Assembly (NCBI GenBank): GCA_021781745.1
Contig: JAJXWH010000010.1
Coordinates: forward strand, 1-64,000
Source of the DNA: Bacillota bacterium
GTDB taxonomy: Bacteria > Bacillota > Clostridia > Clostridiales > Clostridiaceae
DNA: 64,000 bases
Reading direction: 5' to 3'
In this document: positions 7,924 through 16,972 of the stretch, piece after piece
How the letters are laid out: each line of letters begins with the position of its first letter
Position numbering within the stretch: position 1 is the first letter of the stretch
Position numbers and translations under genes: made by a program
Notes under the pieces: generated by a model
What the model saw: only the letters and a program-made list of their open reading frames with translations
What the model was told of the DNA's origin: nothing
Database searches by the model: none

Positions 7924-8685
7924 ATGAACAATAATAGTAAAATTGCATTAGTTACAGGTGGAAGTCGTGGAATTGGTAGAAATTCTGCAATATCATTATC
8001 TAAAAAAGGAATAGATGTAATTATCACTTACAATAATCAAAAGGAAAAGGCAGATGAAGTTGTAAAGGAAATCGAAGCAAATGGTGGTAAAGCTGCTGCT
8101 ATTCAGCTTGATGTAAGTGATATATCTTCCTTTGATTCCTTTGCATCTAAGTTATCAGATGTTTTAAAGGATAAATGGAAGCAAGAGCATTTTAATTTTT
8201 TGATTAATAATGCAGGAATTTCAAATCATACACCAATTTTACAAGTTACAGAAGAAGAGTTTGACAAAATATTCAATGTGCACTTTAAAGGAGTTTTCTT
8301 TTTGACACAAAAACTAATTCCACTTATTGCTGACGAAGGTAGAATTATAAACACTTCCACAATGTTAACTAGTTTTACATCTACAGGTTCTGGGCTTTAT
8401 GCTTCTGCAAAAGGTGCAGTAGAAATTTTTACTAAATATTTAGCTAAAGAATTAGGATCAAGAAGGATAAGAGCAAATACTATAGCTCCAGGAGCTGTTA
8501 ACACCGAATTTAGCGGAGATACTTATATTAAAAATCCAGGGCTTAAGGATATGATTGCTTCTCAAACTGCACTCGGAAGAATGGGAGAAGCTTCTGATAT
8601 TGGACCTGTTGTTGCAAGCTTATGCTCAGATGAAATGGGATGGGTCAATGGCCAACGTATTGGAGTATTTGGTTCAGTGATATAA
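7924..8685 (+). CDS. Short-chain dehydrogenase/reductase
   Basis: A 253-residue classical SDR, an NAD(P)(H)-dependent oxidoreductase. The cofactor motif TGGSRGIG lies at residues 11-18, NNAGIS at about 96-101, and the catalytic Ser (NTSTML), Tyr and Lys (LYASAKGAVE) are all present. AAGGAGAG lies seven bases before ATG. It is the only gene facing the MerR regulator, so induction by a reactive carbonyl or similar stress is a reasonable inference. Substrate not readable. Confidence 0.85.
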   Translation: MNNNSKIALVTGGSRGIGRNSAISLSKKGIDVIITYNNQKEKADEVVKEIEANGGKAAAIQLDVSDISSFDSFASKLSDVLKDKWKQEHFNFLINNAGISNHTPILQVTEEEFDKIFNVHFKGVFFLTQKLIPLIADEGRIINTSTMLTSFTSTGSGLYASAKGAVEIFTKYLAKELGSRRIRANTIAPGAVNTEFSGDTYIKNPGLKDMIASQTALGRMGEASDIGPVVASLCSDEMGWVNGQRIGVFGSVI

Positions 8686-8747
8686 GAGCAAAGTTACTAT
8701 GCTGGGCAAAATAGGGGGAGAATAAAAATATTGTATATTCATTGAAT

Positions 8748-9677
8748 CTACAAAACTATTCTTTCCTTATTAGCCCATAACCACAGCAACATTTCAGATG
8801 CTCCATCCGCACAAACCTTATTATTTTCATTTGTAAAATATGCTACAAAAAGTACCTCTATCGCAATCATCATTATAGGCATTGCTTTTTTCTCATCTAC
8901 TGTTAGCTGAATAATTGAGCTATAACCTTTAACAACATTATCTACTATATCAACCCATTTTTTTGTTTTATCATTATTATTAATATTGTCTATAAGGAAG
9001 CTCAACACCATATAACACAAATCAAAAATACGAGCATCAATTTGACTTAAATCAAAGTCAATATAACCTGTTAAAATATTTTCTTCAAACATCATATTAT
9101 TCAGGTGGATATCCCTATGTATTAGCTGCCTTGGTAACTTAGGATATATATCTTTTAGCTGTGAAATACATTCACTTAAAATATCTTTTGGAACAGTATT
9201 AACTTCTTTGTTTCGCAAGGTTTGCGAAACCCATCCAATCATTTCATCATAAAAATTATTATCCTTACAATCTATTTTTTCTTGACACTCACGAAAACTA
9301 ATATGCAACCTGCCAATTACTTGTCCAATCAAATATGATATTGTCCTATAATTGTCAGTATAAATGTCACTTATATGATCTCCTCTAATCTTCTCACTGA
9401 GAAAGTAATATGTATTATCTTTAAGCACATAATCTAGTCCATCAATGGTTTTAACAATTGTTGCCACCGGTATATTATACTCTGACAACGCTCTAATCAC
9501 TGATAAATTATTTTTTAACCAGTTAAGGTTCTCTCCAGATTTTAAAATATACTTGTTACCTATTTGCCAAGCGGAACAATAAACTTGTTTAATAGGTTCA
9601 TTTGAAACATTCCAGTTAATTAAAATCTCGTTGTTTTTAATTAAGTCACTCATTCTCTTCTTTATTCCCTCTTTCAC
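8748..9677 (-). CDS. Aminoglycoside-phosphotransferase-fold kinase
   Basis: A 309-residue protein of the APH/choline kinase fold. The catalytic loop HRDIHLNNMMF (about residues 187-197) and the metal-binding GYIDFDLSQIDARIFDL are clear, and an N-lobe precedes them. It transfers phosphate from ATP to a small-molecule hydroxyl; whether the substrate is an antibiotic, homoserine, choline or thiamine cannot be said. The reading frame opens with GTG at 9677 behind AGGTAAGG; ATG at 9653 is an alternative with poorer spacing. Single-gene unit. Confidence 0.75.
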   Translation of the reverse strand: MKEGIKKRMSDLIKNNEILINWNVSNEPIKQVYCSAWQIGNKYILKSGENLNWLKNNLSVIRALSEYNIPVATIVKTIDGLDYVLKDNTYYFLSEKIRGDHISDIYTDNYRTISYLIGQVIGRLHISFRECQEKIDCKDNNFYDEMIGWVSQTLRNKEVNTVPKDILSECISQLKDIYPKLPRQLIHRDIHLNNMMFEENILTGYIDFDLSQIDARIFDLCYMVLSFLIDNINNNDKTKKWVDIVDNVVKGYSSIIQLTVDEKKAMPIMMIAIEVLFVAYFTNENNKVCADGASEMLLWLWANKERIVL

Positions 9678-9881
9678 CCTTACCTAAGTAACTATTTTTT
9701 ATCATGATCCTGATTTGCTGGCTTTATATTGAACTATTATAACATGTATACATTTAGTTCGAGAGAGAATTTTCTTTTCATAATTAATCTTAATCCTGGC
9801 AGATTATTATTCATATACTTATCTTATCTATTCTCCTCTATAAATTGAAATTTGAATACTATATATCCCTTTTGAAATATA

Positions 9882-10577
9882 TTACTTTTTTCGAAGTATC
9901 AGATGATGAAAGGAAGCAATTGCCTTAAATTCTTCTCTTTCACAGACATTATGTTCCATTGTAATCATTTGCTTTTGCCATTTTTCATCTTTATGTATAT
10001 CTTGATTTTGTTGCAAATCCCAGAAGGTTCTTATTCCTAATGTTTTTTCTATTTCAAAATCATTTGACCACTTTAAAATATCCATATCATCATAATAATG
10101 AATATCTCCAAATTTTTCTGCCTTTCCATTCTTTCCTTCTAATAATTCGTTTGCATGCTCAAAATTATTTAATAAAACAACCATCTGCATGATTCTTCCC
10201 GCCCTATTATGCTTCAACACAGAAAGGACCCCTCCTTTTTTAATAATCCTTGCAAATTCTTTAAGAATCTCTTCTCTTTCAAAAGCATATTCAAAAACAT
10301 TATGGCATAATATAACATCAAAAGATTCATCTTCAAATTTTTTCAAGGTCTGAATATCTCCATGTATTTGAGTATAATTATTCTTCACAATTCTTTCTGA
10401 AAGCATTTTATCATCTGGCTCAATTGCGACGACTTCATTGTCACTTGCGAAATATGAAGCTGTAATTCCCTTTCCGCTTCCAAAGTCCAACACTTTTTTA
10501 TTGTGTATAAAACTTAGTTGATTCCATGTCATTTGCTTTTGTAGTAATTCCCATACTGGAATATTGGAACTATCCAT
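9882..10577 (-). CDS. SAM-dependent methyltransferase
   Basis: A 231-residue class I methyltransferase. Motif I is VLDFGSGKGITASYF (residues about 30-44), followed by the acidic VVAIEPDD and motif IV DVILCHNVFEYAF. AGGAGG lies upstream of ATG at 10577. The acceptor is unknown. It stands alone and is not close to the biosynthetic cluster, so there is no reason to link it to that pathway. Confidence 0.8.
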   Translation of the reverse strand: MDSSNIPVWELLQKQMTWNQLSFIHNKKVLDFGSGKGITASYFASDNEVVAIEPDDKMLSERIVKNNYTQIHGDIQTLKKFEDESFDVILCHNVFEYAFEREEILKEFARIIKKGGVLSVLKHNRAGRIMQMVVLLNNFEHANELLEGKNGKAEKFGDIHYYDDMDILKWSNDFEIEKTLGIRTFWDLQQNQDIHKDEKWQKQMITMEHNVCEREEFKAIASFHHLILRKK

Positions 10578-10603
10578 TTATAACCTCCTCAACAAATTTG
10601 AAT

Positions 10604-11209
10604 TTATAGCAAACTCTCATAAGAATTTTCTATTACATTTGGCAACAATGTGTAAACATTGCAATCACACAATTTATCAAAATATTTTTTCAAATCTAAA
10701 AATGCTTTCCATTTATCAATAGTGAAATCTGGTAAACCATGTCTTACTGCCACATCAATTAACCTTTTCTCCATTATTCACGCACCATTTGGTAATGATA
10801 TTGCATCACACAATTGTATTAATCGGTCATAATCATCATATACCGTATTCCTTATAAAGCGTGACAAGAAGACCCTTTGTTCTTCTGTACAATCAAATTT
10901 TCCAAAAAAAGTATTTACATCTTGTATTGGATATGAATGTGTTAAACATATTCTAGCAATCTCTTTTTGGTTTAAACTCATCATATAATTATACCCGTCA
11001 ATCGTATGCATAATTAATTTTATGCCTTCCCTGCGACCTATATCATGTAGTAATCCCATAACATAAGCCTGATTACTATCTAATATATCAATTTTATCTG
11101 CAATCAGTTTAGCATTCAAGCCAACAGACATGCTATGCTTTATCCACGGTCCTGGATTTAGTTGTGCACCTATTGACAGCTCCCTTTCTGCTTCTTTTAA
11201 ACTTAACAT
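10604..11209 (-). pseudogene. HD-domain phosphohydrolase gene interrupted by an in-frame TGA
   Basis: The first part (11209 to 10778, 143 residues) has the HD metal motif GLLHDIGRREG and histidines in IKHSM, MHTIDGY and CLTHSYP. At 10778-10780 there is TGA, but the same frame stays open for a further 58 codons (IMEKRLIDVAVRHGL to NVIENSYESLL) and ends at TAA 10604-10606. The extension looks like the natural tail of this family, where as I recall a cysteine stands at the interrupted position. It is probably a nonsense mutation; an ATG two codons later could allow restart. The start ATG at 11209 has GGAGG; an ATG at 11224 precedes it. Confidence 0.7.
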
Positions 11210-11299
11210 AATACCTCCTTCCATAAACTAAATTTTTAATATTTTAACTGATTTTATGCTCATTTTGTTCGATCAGACAAATTGAAATTTGTATATATT

Positions 11300-11728
11300 C
11301 TATAGTATTTTTGAAAAAAGGTAGGCTCTTTTTTCAAAGCCAATTGATTCATAGAATTTATGAGCATCTTCTCTTTGGAAACCAGAATCCAATTCAAATC
11401 TTTTACATCCTAATTCTTTGGCTATTTGACAAGCTGTATCAATTAAACTTTTACCTATTCCTTGTCCCCTATTTTTCTCATCAACAATCATTCCATAATC
11501 ATACGCAATAATTCCCTCTTGCCAAAAGTTATTTGCAATATAAAATGCTGAAAATCCAATTACTTTGCCATTTTCAACTGCAGATAAGTAATAATCAGTA
11601 TCTGCAGTTAGCCCTCGTTCGAATACTTTTAACAAATCTTTTTTATGTAACTCTTTATTTGGCCATAATTGAGTAAATAAATTATAAATTTCTTCAAAAT
11701 CATTGATATAACTTGTTCTTATCTCCAT
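11300..11728 (-). CDS. GNAT-family N-acetyltransferase
   Basis: A 142-residue acetyltransferase. The acetyl-CoA binding segment is DEKNRGQGIGKSLIDTA (R/Q-x-x-G-x-G), followed by GCKRFELDSGFQREDAHKFY and a final beta strand. ATG at 11728 is chosen because AGGAGG lies seven bases upstream; the frame is open to 11752. Acceptor unknown. Single-gene unit. Confidence 0.8.
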   Translation of the reverse strand: MEIRTSYINDFEEIYNLFTQLWPNKELHKKDLLKVFERGLTADTDYYLSAVENGKVIGFSAFYIANNFWQEGIIAYDYGMIVDEKNRGQGIGKSLIDTACQIAKELGCKRFELDSGFQREDAHKFYESIGFEKRAYLFSKIL

Positions 11729-11868
11729 CAAACTTCCTCCTAAAATTACCATTTATAATATTCAACCTTAAATTATGATTTGTACATTTCATTGACTATA
11801 AATTTTCTTCATAATTTATAGTCAATTCGATAAATTATAATTTATAATTCAGATTCTTATATTTGTAT

Positions 11869-12291
11869 TTATTTAACTCTTTCTAACATTGGATGATTTT
11901 CATTAAACTCAACCAAATCCCATAGGTTACCATATAAATCCTTAAATACTGCAATTATTCCATAATCCTGTTTTTTAGGTTCTCTAATAAATTCTATACC
12001 TATTTTTCTCATTTCATTATAATCACGCCAAAAATCATCAGTTCCTAAGAAAAGAAAAACTCTTCCGCCTGCTTGGTTTCCTATAAATGCCTCTTGTTCT
12101 GGCTTAGATGCTCTGGCAAGTAATATTGTTGTTCCATTTGAACCTGGTGGAGATACTACTACCCATCTTTTTTCTTGCTCAGGTTGATATGTATCTTCAA
12201 CTAATGTAAAATGAAGTTTTTTTGTGTAAAACTCGATTGCTTCATCATAATCTTTTACTACTAAAGCAATATGCACAACTGATTGAATCAT
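11869..12291 (-). CDS. VOC-family (glyoxalase/bleomycin resistance fold) protein
   Basis: A 140-residue two-repeat betaalphabetabetabeta protein. It begins VVHIALVVKDYDEAIEFYTK (first repeat) and ends with DYGIIAVFKDLYGNLWDLVEFN (second repeat). Metal ligand candidates are His7 in the first strand and the glutamate near the end. Such proteins are either small metalloenzymes or drug-binding resistance proteins, and the sequence does not decide. Single-gene unit. Confidence 0.8.
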   Translation of the reverse strand: MIQSVVHIALVVKDYDEAIEFYTKKLHFTLVEDTYQPEQEKRWVVVSPPGSNGTTILLARASKPEQEAFIGNQAGGRVFLFLGTDDFWRDYNEMRKIGIEFIREPKKQDYGIIAVFKDLYGNLWDLVEFNENHPMLERVK

Positions 12292-12391
12292 TGTTCATCC
12301 CCCTGTTCTATTAAGATTAATATGATTAATCATCCTTTTCAAATTCAAATTTGTTATATATATGCTCACTCAAATCTATATGCTTTGAAAC

Positions 12392-12886
12392 TTAAATATT
12401 TTTTTGCATATAAACAACGCCAAACTTTCTATTAAACTTAACACCTATATTTTTCAATTCTCCAGCAATATAAAAATCATGTTTTTCATGAAATGCTATG
12501 CTACCATGATTTTCTGATGATATTTCTGCAACCAAATTGGTGATTCCCATTTCTGACGCATCTTGCTCTAATTTTAACAGGCATTTCTCACCTAGTCCCT
12601 TTCCTGTATATTCATTTGCAATGAAATAAGTAACGTATGCAGTTGATTTAAATGTTGGAAATGGATTATAGGGACTTAACTGACAAAAACCAACAACACA
12701 ATTATTATCTATATTTTTGAGAGCATACGAAGGATATCCTTCTGATTTTTTCATTATCATTGTATAAAACGGTTCAGGTAATGTATTGTTTGGGAAAGCA
12801 GCAGTGCCACTTTCAACATAAAAATTAAAAATTTCCATAATTTCTTTTTGATGTTCCAAATTCATTTTTTCAAAAACAATATTCAT
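12392..12886 (-). CDS. GNAT-family N-acetyltransferase (phosphinothricin acetyltransferase-like)
   Basis: A 164-residue acetyltransferase. The start MNIVFEKMNLEHQKEIMEIFNFYVESGTAAFP resembles phosphinothricin/methionine sulfoximine acetyltransferases (divided here as start through ESGTAAFP), and the acetyl-CoA loop is ANEYTGKGLGEKCLLKLE. The YVTYFIANEY strand and a C-terminal VGVKF-type strand fit the fold. Substrate not known. Confidence 0.75.
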   Translation of the reverse strand: MNIVFEKMNLEHQKEIMEIFNFYVESGTAAFPNNTLPEPFYTMIMKKSEGYPSYALKNIDNNCVVGFCQLSPYNPFPTFKSTAYVTYFIANEYTGKGLGEKCLLKLEQDASEMGITNLVAEISSENHGSIAFHEKHDFYIAGELKNIGVKFNRKFGVVYMQKNI

Positions 12887-12963
12887 TTACTACACCTCAC
12901 AAAATATAAGTATCTTTACTTCAAATTACTATTTTTATTACTCACTCTTAAATTGGAACTTAT

Positions 12964-13512
12964 CTATATTTTATTACAAAATTCTATAATTTCATTTTTT
13001 CTTTGTTCAACTGCTTCTTTATATTCCACTGAACATAAACCCAATCTATCACAGCATTCAATTTCCATATGTCCATAAAAATGCTCTATACTTTCAATAA
13101 TGCGATTACATTCCTTCATATTTGGGCCTGTTCTTAATGCTATTGAATATCCTTTCTTTCCACTACTTATAGTTGCATGTGGTTCATGCGTATTACACCA
13201 TGGTGTACACCTATCAATAAAAACCTTAAATTGTCCTGGAATATCTGCCCAATAAGAAGGTGATACGGATATAATAACATCTGCCCATTCATATTGTTCA
13301 ATTATCTTATCAATATCATCATGCTGAATACATTTTGAAGTATTATGACAGGTTCTACATCCTTTACAAAAACGAATATCAAAATCGTCAATACATATAC
13401 TTCTTACATCATATCTTACTTTCAAACAATCAAAGACTATATTTACTATTTCAGCAGTTGCTCCATTTCTCACTGGGCTACAATTCATTACTAATACTTT
13501 CACACTATTCAC
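12964..13512 (-). CDS. Flavodoxin-fold NAD(P)H-dependent oxidoreductase with a cysteine cluster
   Basis: A 182-residue protein. The FMN phosphate loop is MNCSPVRNGATAEIV near the N-terminus, and SPSYWADIPGQFKVFIDRC is the second flavin-contact region. Between them lies FCKGCRTCHNTSKC, four cysteines that could hold an iron-sulfur cluster as in iron-sulfur flavoproteins of anaerobes. Probable role: two-electron reduction of quinones or nitro compounds, or electron transfer. Single-gene unit. Confidence 0.75.
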   Translation of the reverse strand: MNSVKVLVMNCSPVRNGATAEIVNIVFDCLKVRYDVRSICIDDFDIRFCKGCRTCHNTSKCIQHDDIDKIIEQYEWADVIISVSPSYWADIPGQFKVFIDRCTPWCNTHEPHATISSGKKGYSIALRTGPNMKECNRIIESIEHFYGHMEIECCDRLGLCSVEYKEAVEQRKNEIIEFCNKI

Positions 13513-13521
13513 CTCTACAGC

Positions 13522-13720
13522 TTATAATTTGTCTGTCTCTTTTTTATAATTATTATTTGGCATTATAATAAATTCAATTGTCTTAGTACCTATTCCTAAA
13601 TTTTCATGTTGCTTATCAAGATAGATTGCGCCTAACAAAAATACTCCGGTGCCTTTATCTTTACAAGTTATTCCTATTATTAGTTCATCTAACACAATTT
13701 TATATGAGATAAATATTTTA
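13522..13720 (-). pseudogene. Remnant of a GNAT acetyltransferase
   Basis: A frame on the minus strand ending at TAA 13522-13524 encodes YKIVLDELIIGITCKDKGTG followed by a strand and ENLGIGTKTIEFI, which matches the middle and acetyl-CoA loop of GNAT proteins. It has no start codon: an in-frame stop lies just upstream near 13720. The C-terminal end after the loop is short. I read it as a truncated, dead copy. Confidence 0.6.
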
Positions 13721-13770
13721 AATTAAGTTTACTATAGATCATGCGGATATTATAAATGATACTTATATGC

Positions 13771-14037
13771 TTATTTTGATGATAATGAAAAAATAATCCC
13801 ATATAAAGCACATCCTAAAGGGAATAATATAAATATAATTCCTAAAATTATTGAGCTTGTATTAAATAAAGGTTTTAATTTAATATCCTTTGTTTTCATC
13901 TGCTTCAAGTATATTTTATTCATTGCTATGCCTGTACCACCAATAATTATCAGACAGGTTCCTATAAAACAAACAAGACAAATAATAACCCCAATTATAG
14001 CCGCAATAAGCGGTAGAAAAATTAAAAAACCCACCAA
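13771..14037 (-). CDS. Small membrane protein
   Basis: An 88-residue protein with two long hydrophobic stretches near residues 3-37 (which could cross twice) and one near 60-85, separated by the basic loop NKIYLKQMKTKDIKLK. No family recognised. AAAGGAGG precedes the ATG. It follows the 77-residue membrane gene by 10 bases, so the two are one operon and probably act together at the membrane. Confidence 0.65.
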   Translation of the reverse strand: MVGFLIFLPLIAAIIGVIICLVCFIGTCLIIIGGTGIAMNKIYLKQMKTKDIKLKPLFNTSSIILGIIFILFPLGCALYGIIFSLSSK

Positions 14038-14047
14038 ATTACCTCCT

Positions 14048-14281
14048 TTATAATTTATTCAAAATCAATACTACTGCAATTAAATAACACAAAGTTATTA
14101 AAATGCCCACCCACATATGTATAGCCGAAAGCAGCCAATAACCAACTTTTATTTTTTTATTAGATGTTTCAAAACTTTTGCTTATCTTCATTCCTTTAAA
14201 TCCTCGTATTATTGCAATAACAGCGAAAAATAGAGCCATTATAAGTGCTAAAAGAATAAGTGCGTTCCCTAGTTGTATCAT
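14048..14281 (-). CDS. Small membrane protein
   Basis: A 77-residue protein with two hydrophobic segments (about 5-28 and 48-74) around a basic loop (RGFKGMKISKSFETSNKK). No family recognised. It is the first member of a pair with 13771-14037. Its ATG overlaps the TGA of a 31-codon reading frame (14278-14373) and follows AGGAAAGGAGGG. Confidence 0.65.
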   Translation of the reverse strand: MIQLGNALILLALIMALFFAVIAIIRGFKGMKISKSFETSNKKIKVGYWLLSAIHMWVGILITLCYLIAVVLILNKL

Positions 14282-14373
14282 CTTTTTCCCTCCTTTCCTT
14301 TTAATTTGAATTTATATATATTAACAGTATAAGAATAGTGCGTATAATTATTTTCATTTGACCTTTTAGCCAT
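14278..14373 (-). CDS. Possible 31-residue coupled peptide
   Basis: ATG at 14373 follows AGGGGTGA by six bases. The frame runs 31 codons (MAKRSNENNYTHYSYTVNIY...) and its TGA overlaps the ATG of the next gene (ATGA), a typical translational-coupling arrangement. The peptide is basic and hydrophilic with no known relatives. The ribosome site and overlap are the only evidence. Confidence 0.4.
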   Translation of the reverse strand: MAKRSNENNYTHYSYTVNIYKFKLKGKEGKR

Positions 14374-14645
14374 CGTAACTCACCCCTACTTGTACTCATA
14401 TTATTTATCACCTTCACAAAACCATAAATCACCATTCATTTATCACTCTGATTATTCAGCAACATTATATACATATTATATTATAATTGTATCTTTTTAC
14501 AAGCTTTTCATATTCCTACATCAGGATTAAGTTACGTTAATAAAGACAATAAACTTATTAAAGTGTTTATTGCCTTTAAATTTGCTTATATGTGAACGCT
14601 AAAAATAATTCTATTTTCAGTCTATCTGTTTTTTTGATTTACTGT
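14374..14645. other. Intergenic stretch with one terminator
   Basis: AT-rich, no reading frame I can support. It holds the terminator at 14542-14577 near its right end and should contain the promoter for the small membrane operon. I do not see a convincing -35/-10 pair. Confidence 0.5.
14542..14577 (-). terminator. Terminator after the nucleoside phosphorylase gene
   Basis: AAAGACAATAAAC (14542-14554) pairs with GTTTATTGCCTTT (14565-14577), a 13-base-pair stem with one G-T pair. It lies about 70 bases past the stop at 14646 on the minus strand. Confidence 0.6.
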
Positions 14646-15404
14646 CTAAACTCTCAAAGCTAATTCTAAAGCTATATAGAAATTTTTTAACTGATGATTC
14701 CTTTCTTCATCATTTCCTAATATTCTTCTGTCCCATTCCTGAGAATCAAGTAAATCACCGCTAATTAAAAAATCATAGTATTCAAGTCCCCTAAAGTCAC
14801 ACACAGCTTGTACACCAGCGCATTCCATCTCTACTGCAATGCAGCCTTCTTTTTTTCTTTTTTCCATGTTAGCCTTTGTTTCGCGATAAATACCATCAGT
14901 TGTCCATGTTTTTCCCTTTACATAAGGAATCCCCATATCTTCAAATGCTTTTGCAACAATATCAGCATTTCTAATTGTAATGTAATCGGCTGCTGGAACA
15001 TAGTGATAAGAAAAACCCTCATCACGGTATGCTTCTGTTGGAATTATTGCTTTCCCCGCAGCAATTTTTTTATCTAAACAACCACAAGAACCAAACATTA
15101 TATATTTTTTAGCACCAATTAAGCAACAAGCTTCTTCAATGCATGTTCCTGCACCTGTTGATGAAATCATCGTCATATAAAATGCAATTTCTTTTCCTTT
15201 GTAATTCAATTTATAAAGCGGAATTAAGCCATTAGCTGACATTATATAATCAATTTTTTCACATCTAAATGTCTGTAAAACATTGTCTATTACAACATTT
15301 GAAAAAGTTATAATACAAGTCTCACATACTTTTTCTTTTTTCCCATAAAAATTTTCAGGACTAATTATAGCTTCTGTTTTATCATCAAAAGTATTAGTTA
15401 TCAA
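14646..15404 (-). CDS. Nucleoside phosphorylase (uridine/purine phosphorylase family)
   Basis: A 252-residue NP-I family enzyme that splits a nucleoside with phosphate. Key segments are MISSTGAGTCIEEACCLIGAK (split here after GAGT), YIMFGSCGCLD, the ribose-binding AVEMECAGV near residue 190 and the late ISGDLLD. The start is TTG at 15404, supported by AAAGGGGG seven to twelve bases upstream. Compared with Udp or DeoD the base-specificity loop is not readable with confidence. Single-gene unit. Confidence 0.75.
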   Translation of the reverse strand: MITNTFDDKTEAIISPENFYGKKEKVCETCIITFSNVVIDNVLQTFRCEKIDYIMSANGLIPLYKLNYKGKEIAFYMTMISSTGAGTCIEEACCLIGAKKYIMFGSCGCLDKKIAAGKAIIPTEAYRDEGFSYHYVPAADYITIRNADIVAKAFEDMGIPYVKGKTWTTDGIYRETKANMEKRKKEGCIAVEMECAGVQAVCDFRGLEYYDFLISGDLLDSQEWDRRILGNDEERNHQLKNFYIALELALRV

Positions 15405-15671
15405 AATCAGTATCCCCCTTTAAATTATAATTTATCTATTACTTTATATTTCTTGCAATATAATACAATTATTACATATGCTATAGAAGTGAGTAAATCC
15501 GATTAGCATATTTTGTATAGTGTAGCATATAAGGCAAGTTTAAATTTTAATTAAGCCCCATGCGATATTATTTCCTACTTTTTTATCAATCTAAATATGT
15601 TCAAATGGATTAGCGCATGCTAAAAAAGTGCTCAATATAAGTAGAAGATTCCGGACTAAATATCAATTACT

Positions 15672-16202
15672 TTATTTCACCACATAATGGAGTTCAACAA
15701 ATTGATTGAATCTCCTCATCCCCTTTAACTTTAATTCTAACTCAAAATCATTTTTATTAAATAAAGGAATTCCATGACCTATTAGTATAGGTGCTATGGT
15801 AATGATAAATTCGTCAACTAACTTTTCTTTAATGAAGGAATGTAAAAGATTACCACCACCAACAAGCCATATGTTTCCTCCATCCAGGCTTTTAATTTTA
15901 TTTGTAAATTCCACTACATCTTGACTTATAAATTCTACATTTTTATTTTTATCATTTTCTGATTTAGAAAATACATAACACTTTTTATTCTTATAAGGAA
16001 ATTCACCTTTTTCTTTTTCAATAATCCAGTCATAAGTTCTTCTCCCAATTAGAATAGTATCGACTGTGCTGTAGAATTCAGAATACCCATTATCTCCTTC
16101 TCCTTCAGTTTTAAACAACCATTCCAAGGAGTCATCTTCTGTTGCTATATAGCCATCTAAACTTGTTGCAATGTATAAAACTAATTTTCTTTTATAAGAC
16201 AT
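15672..16202 (-). CDS. Dihydrofolate reductase-fold protein (RibD C-terminal type)
   Basis: A 176-residue protein of the YyaP/RibD-C group. It starts YKRKLVLYIATSLDGYIA, keeps DTILIGRRTYDWI (NADPH-side helix) and GGNIWLVGGGNLLHSFI, and ends with the family strand FNQFVELHYVVK. Likely an NADPH-dependent reductase of unknown pterin-like or other substrate. No riboflavin or folate genes are nearby. It is not a normal FolA, whose folate-binding sequence differs. Confidence 0.75.
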   Translation of the reverse strand: MSYKRKLVLYIATSLDGYIATEDDSLEWLFKTEGEGDNGYSEFYSTVDTILIGRRTYDWIIEKEKGEFPYKNKKCYVFSKSENDKNKNVEFISQDVVEFTNKIKSLDGGNIWLVGGGNLLHSFIKEKLVDEFIITIAPILIGHGIPLFNKNDFELELKLKGMRRFNQFVELHYVVK

Positions 16203-16250
16203 AATAAACCTCCATATTTATGAAATTTAATTTGATTTTAAAATACAATT

Positions 16251-16844
16251 TTAGTTAGAAACTGGGCTAATTGTTATTTCGTTTGGAGTTTCGAATTGAG
16301 ATGTTTCAGTTGAGCTATTTGAATCATTAAAAATATCTTTATAACCGCTATCAATTAGTTTTCTTATTTCTGGAGATAATATTCTAAAAGGTCTTATATT
16401 TGAATTTGTAGTAATTGTTACTTCGTTTGGAATATCGAATTGAGATGTTTCAGTTGAGCCATCTGATAATTTAGTGACTTTTCCACCCACAGCAGGCTTA
16501 ACTTGGATAACTGAACCATCTTTAAGTTCTAAAATTAGCAATGTGGGCGAACTACCTTTATTGGTAACATTTTCTTCCACATCTCCTTGGACTTTAGCAG
16601 AATTTAACTGACTTATTATATCTTTAAGTTTTTCAGTTTTGTCAGAATTATTAAAATCAAAAATTAAATTTTTAGTTGTATTTGCTCCAACTTTTGATAA
16701 TTCAATTCTTGCAGATTTTACATTTTCAAATTTAAGTTCCTTTATATTATTAGGAAGTTTTATTGAAACGCTTTTATAACATCCAGTCACAGATGTTATA
16801 AGAAGTATTAAAATAACTATCATAATACTAAAAAATTTATTCAC
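16251..16844 (-). CDS. Lipoprotein with an internal repeat
   Basis: About 197 residues from GTG at 16844, chosen because GGAGGGGG lies upstream and it puts a proper signal peptide (FFSIMIVILILLITSVTGC) at the N-terminus; the lipobox is SVTGC. The mature protein is exported and lipid-anchored. Two near-copies, STETSQFDIPNEVTITTNSN (mid-protein) and STETSQFETPNEITISPVSN (the very C-terminus), show a segmental duplication. No enzymatic motif; function unknown. Confidence 0.75.
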   Translation of the reverse strand: MNKFFSIMIVILILLITSVTGCYKSVSIKLPNNIKELKFENVKSARIELSKVGANTTKNLIFDFNNSDKTEKLKDIISQLNSAKVQGDVEENVTNKGSSPTLLILELKDGSVIQVKPAVGGKVTKLSDGSTETSQFDIPNEVTITTNSNIRPFRILSPEIRKLIDSGYKDIFNDSNSSTETSQFETPNEITISPVSN

Positions 16845-16972
16845 AATTCCCCCTCCATGCTCGATATACGAATATAAAAAAAATTCATACTTATTTACAA
16901 TTGCAATTTGTAAATAAATTGAATTAACCAAACCAATATCATACTCATTTTATCTATTAAATACATTGGAAT

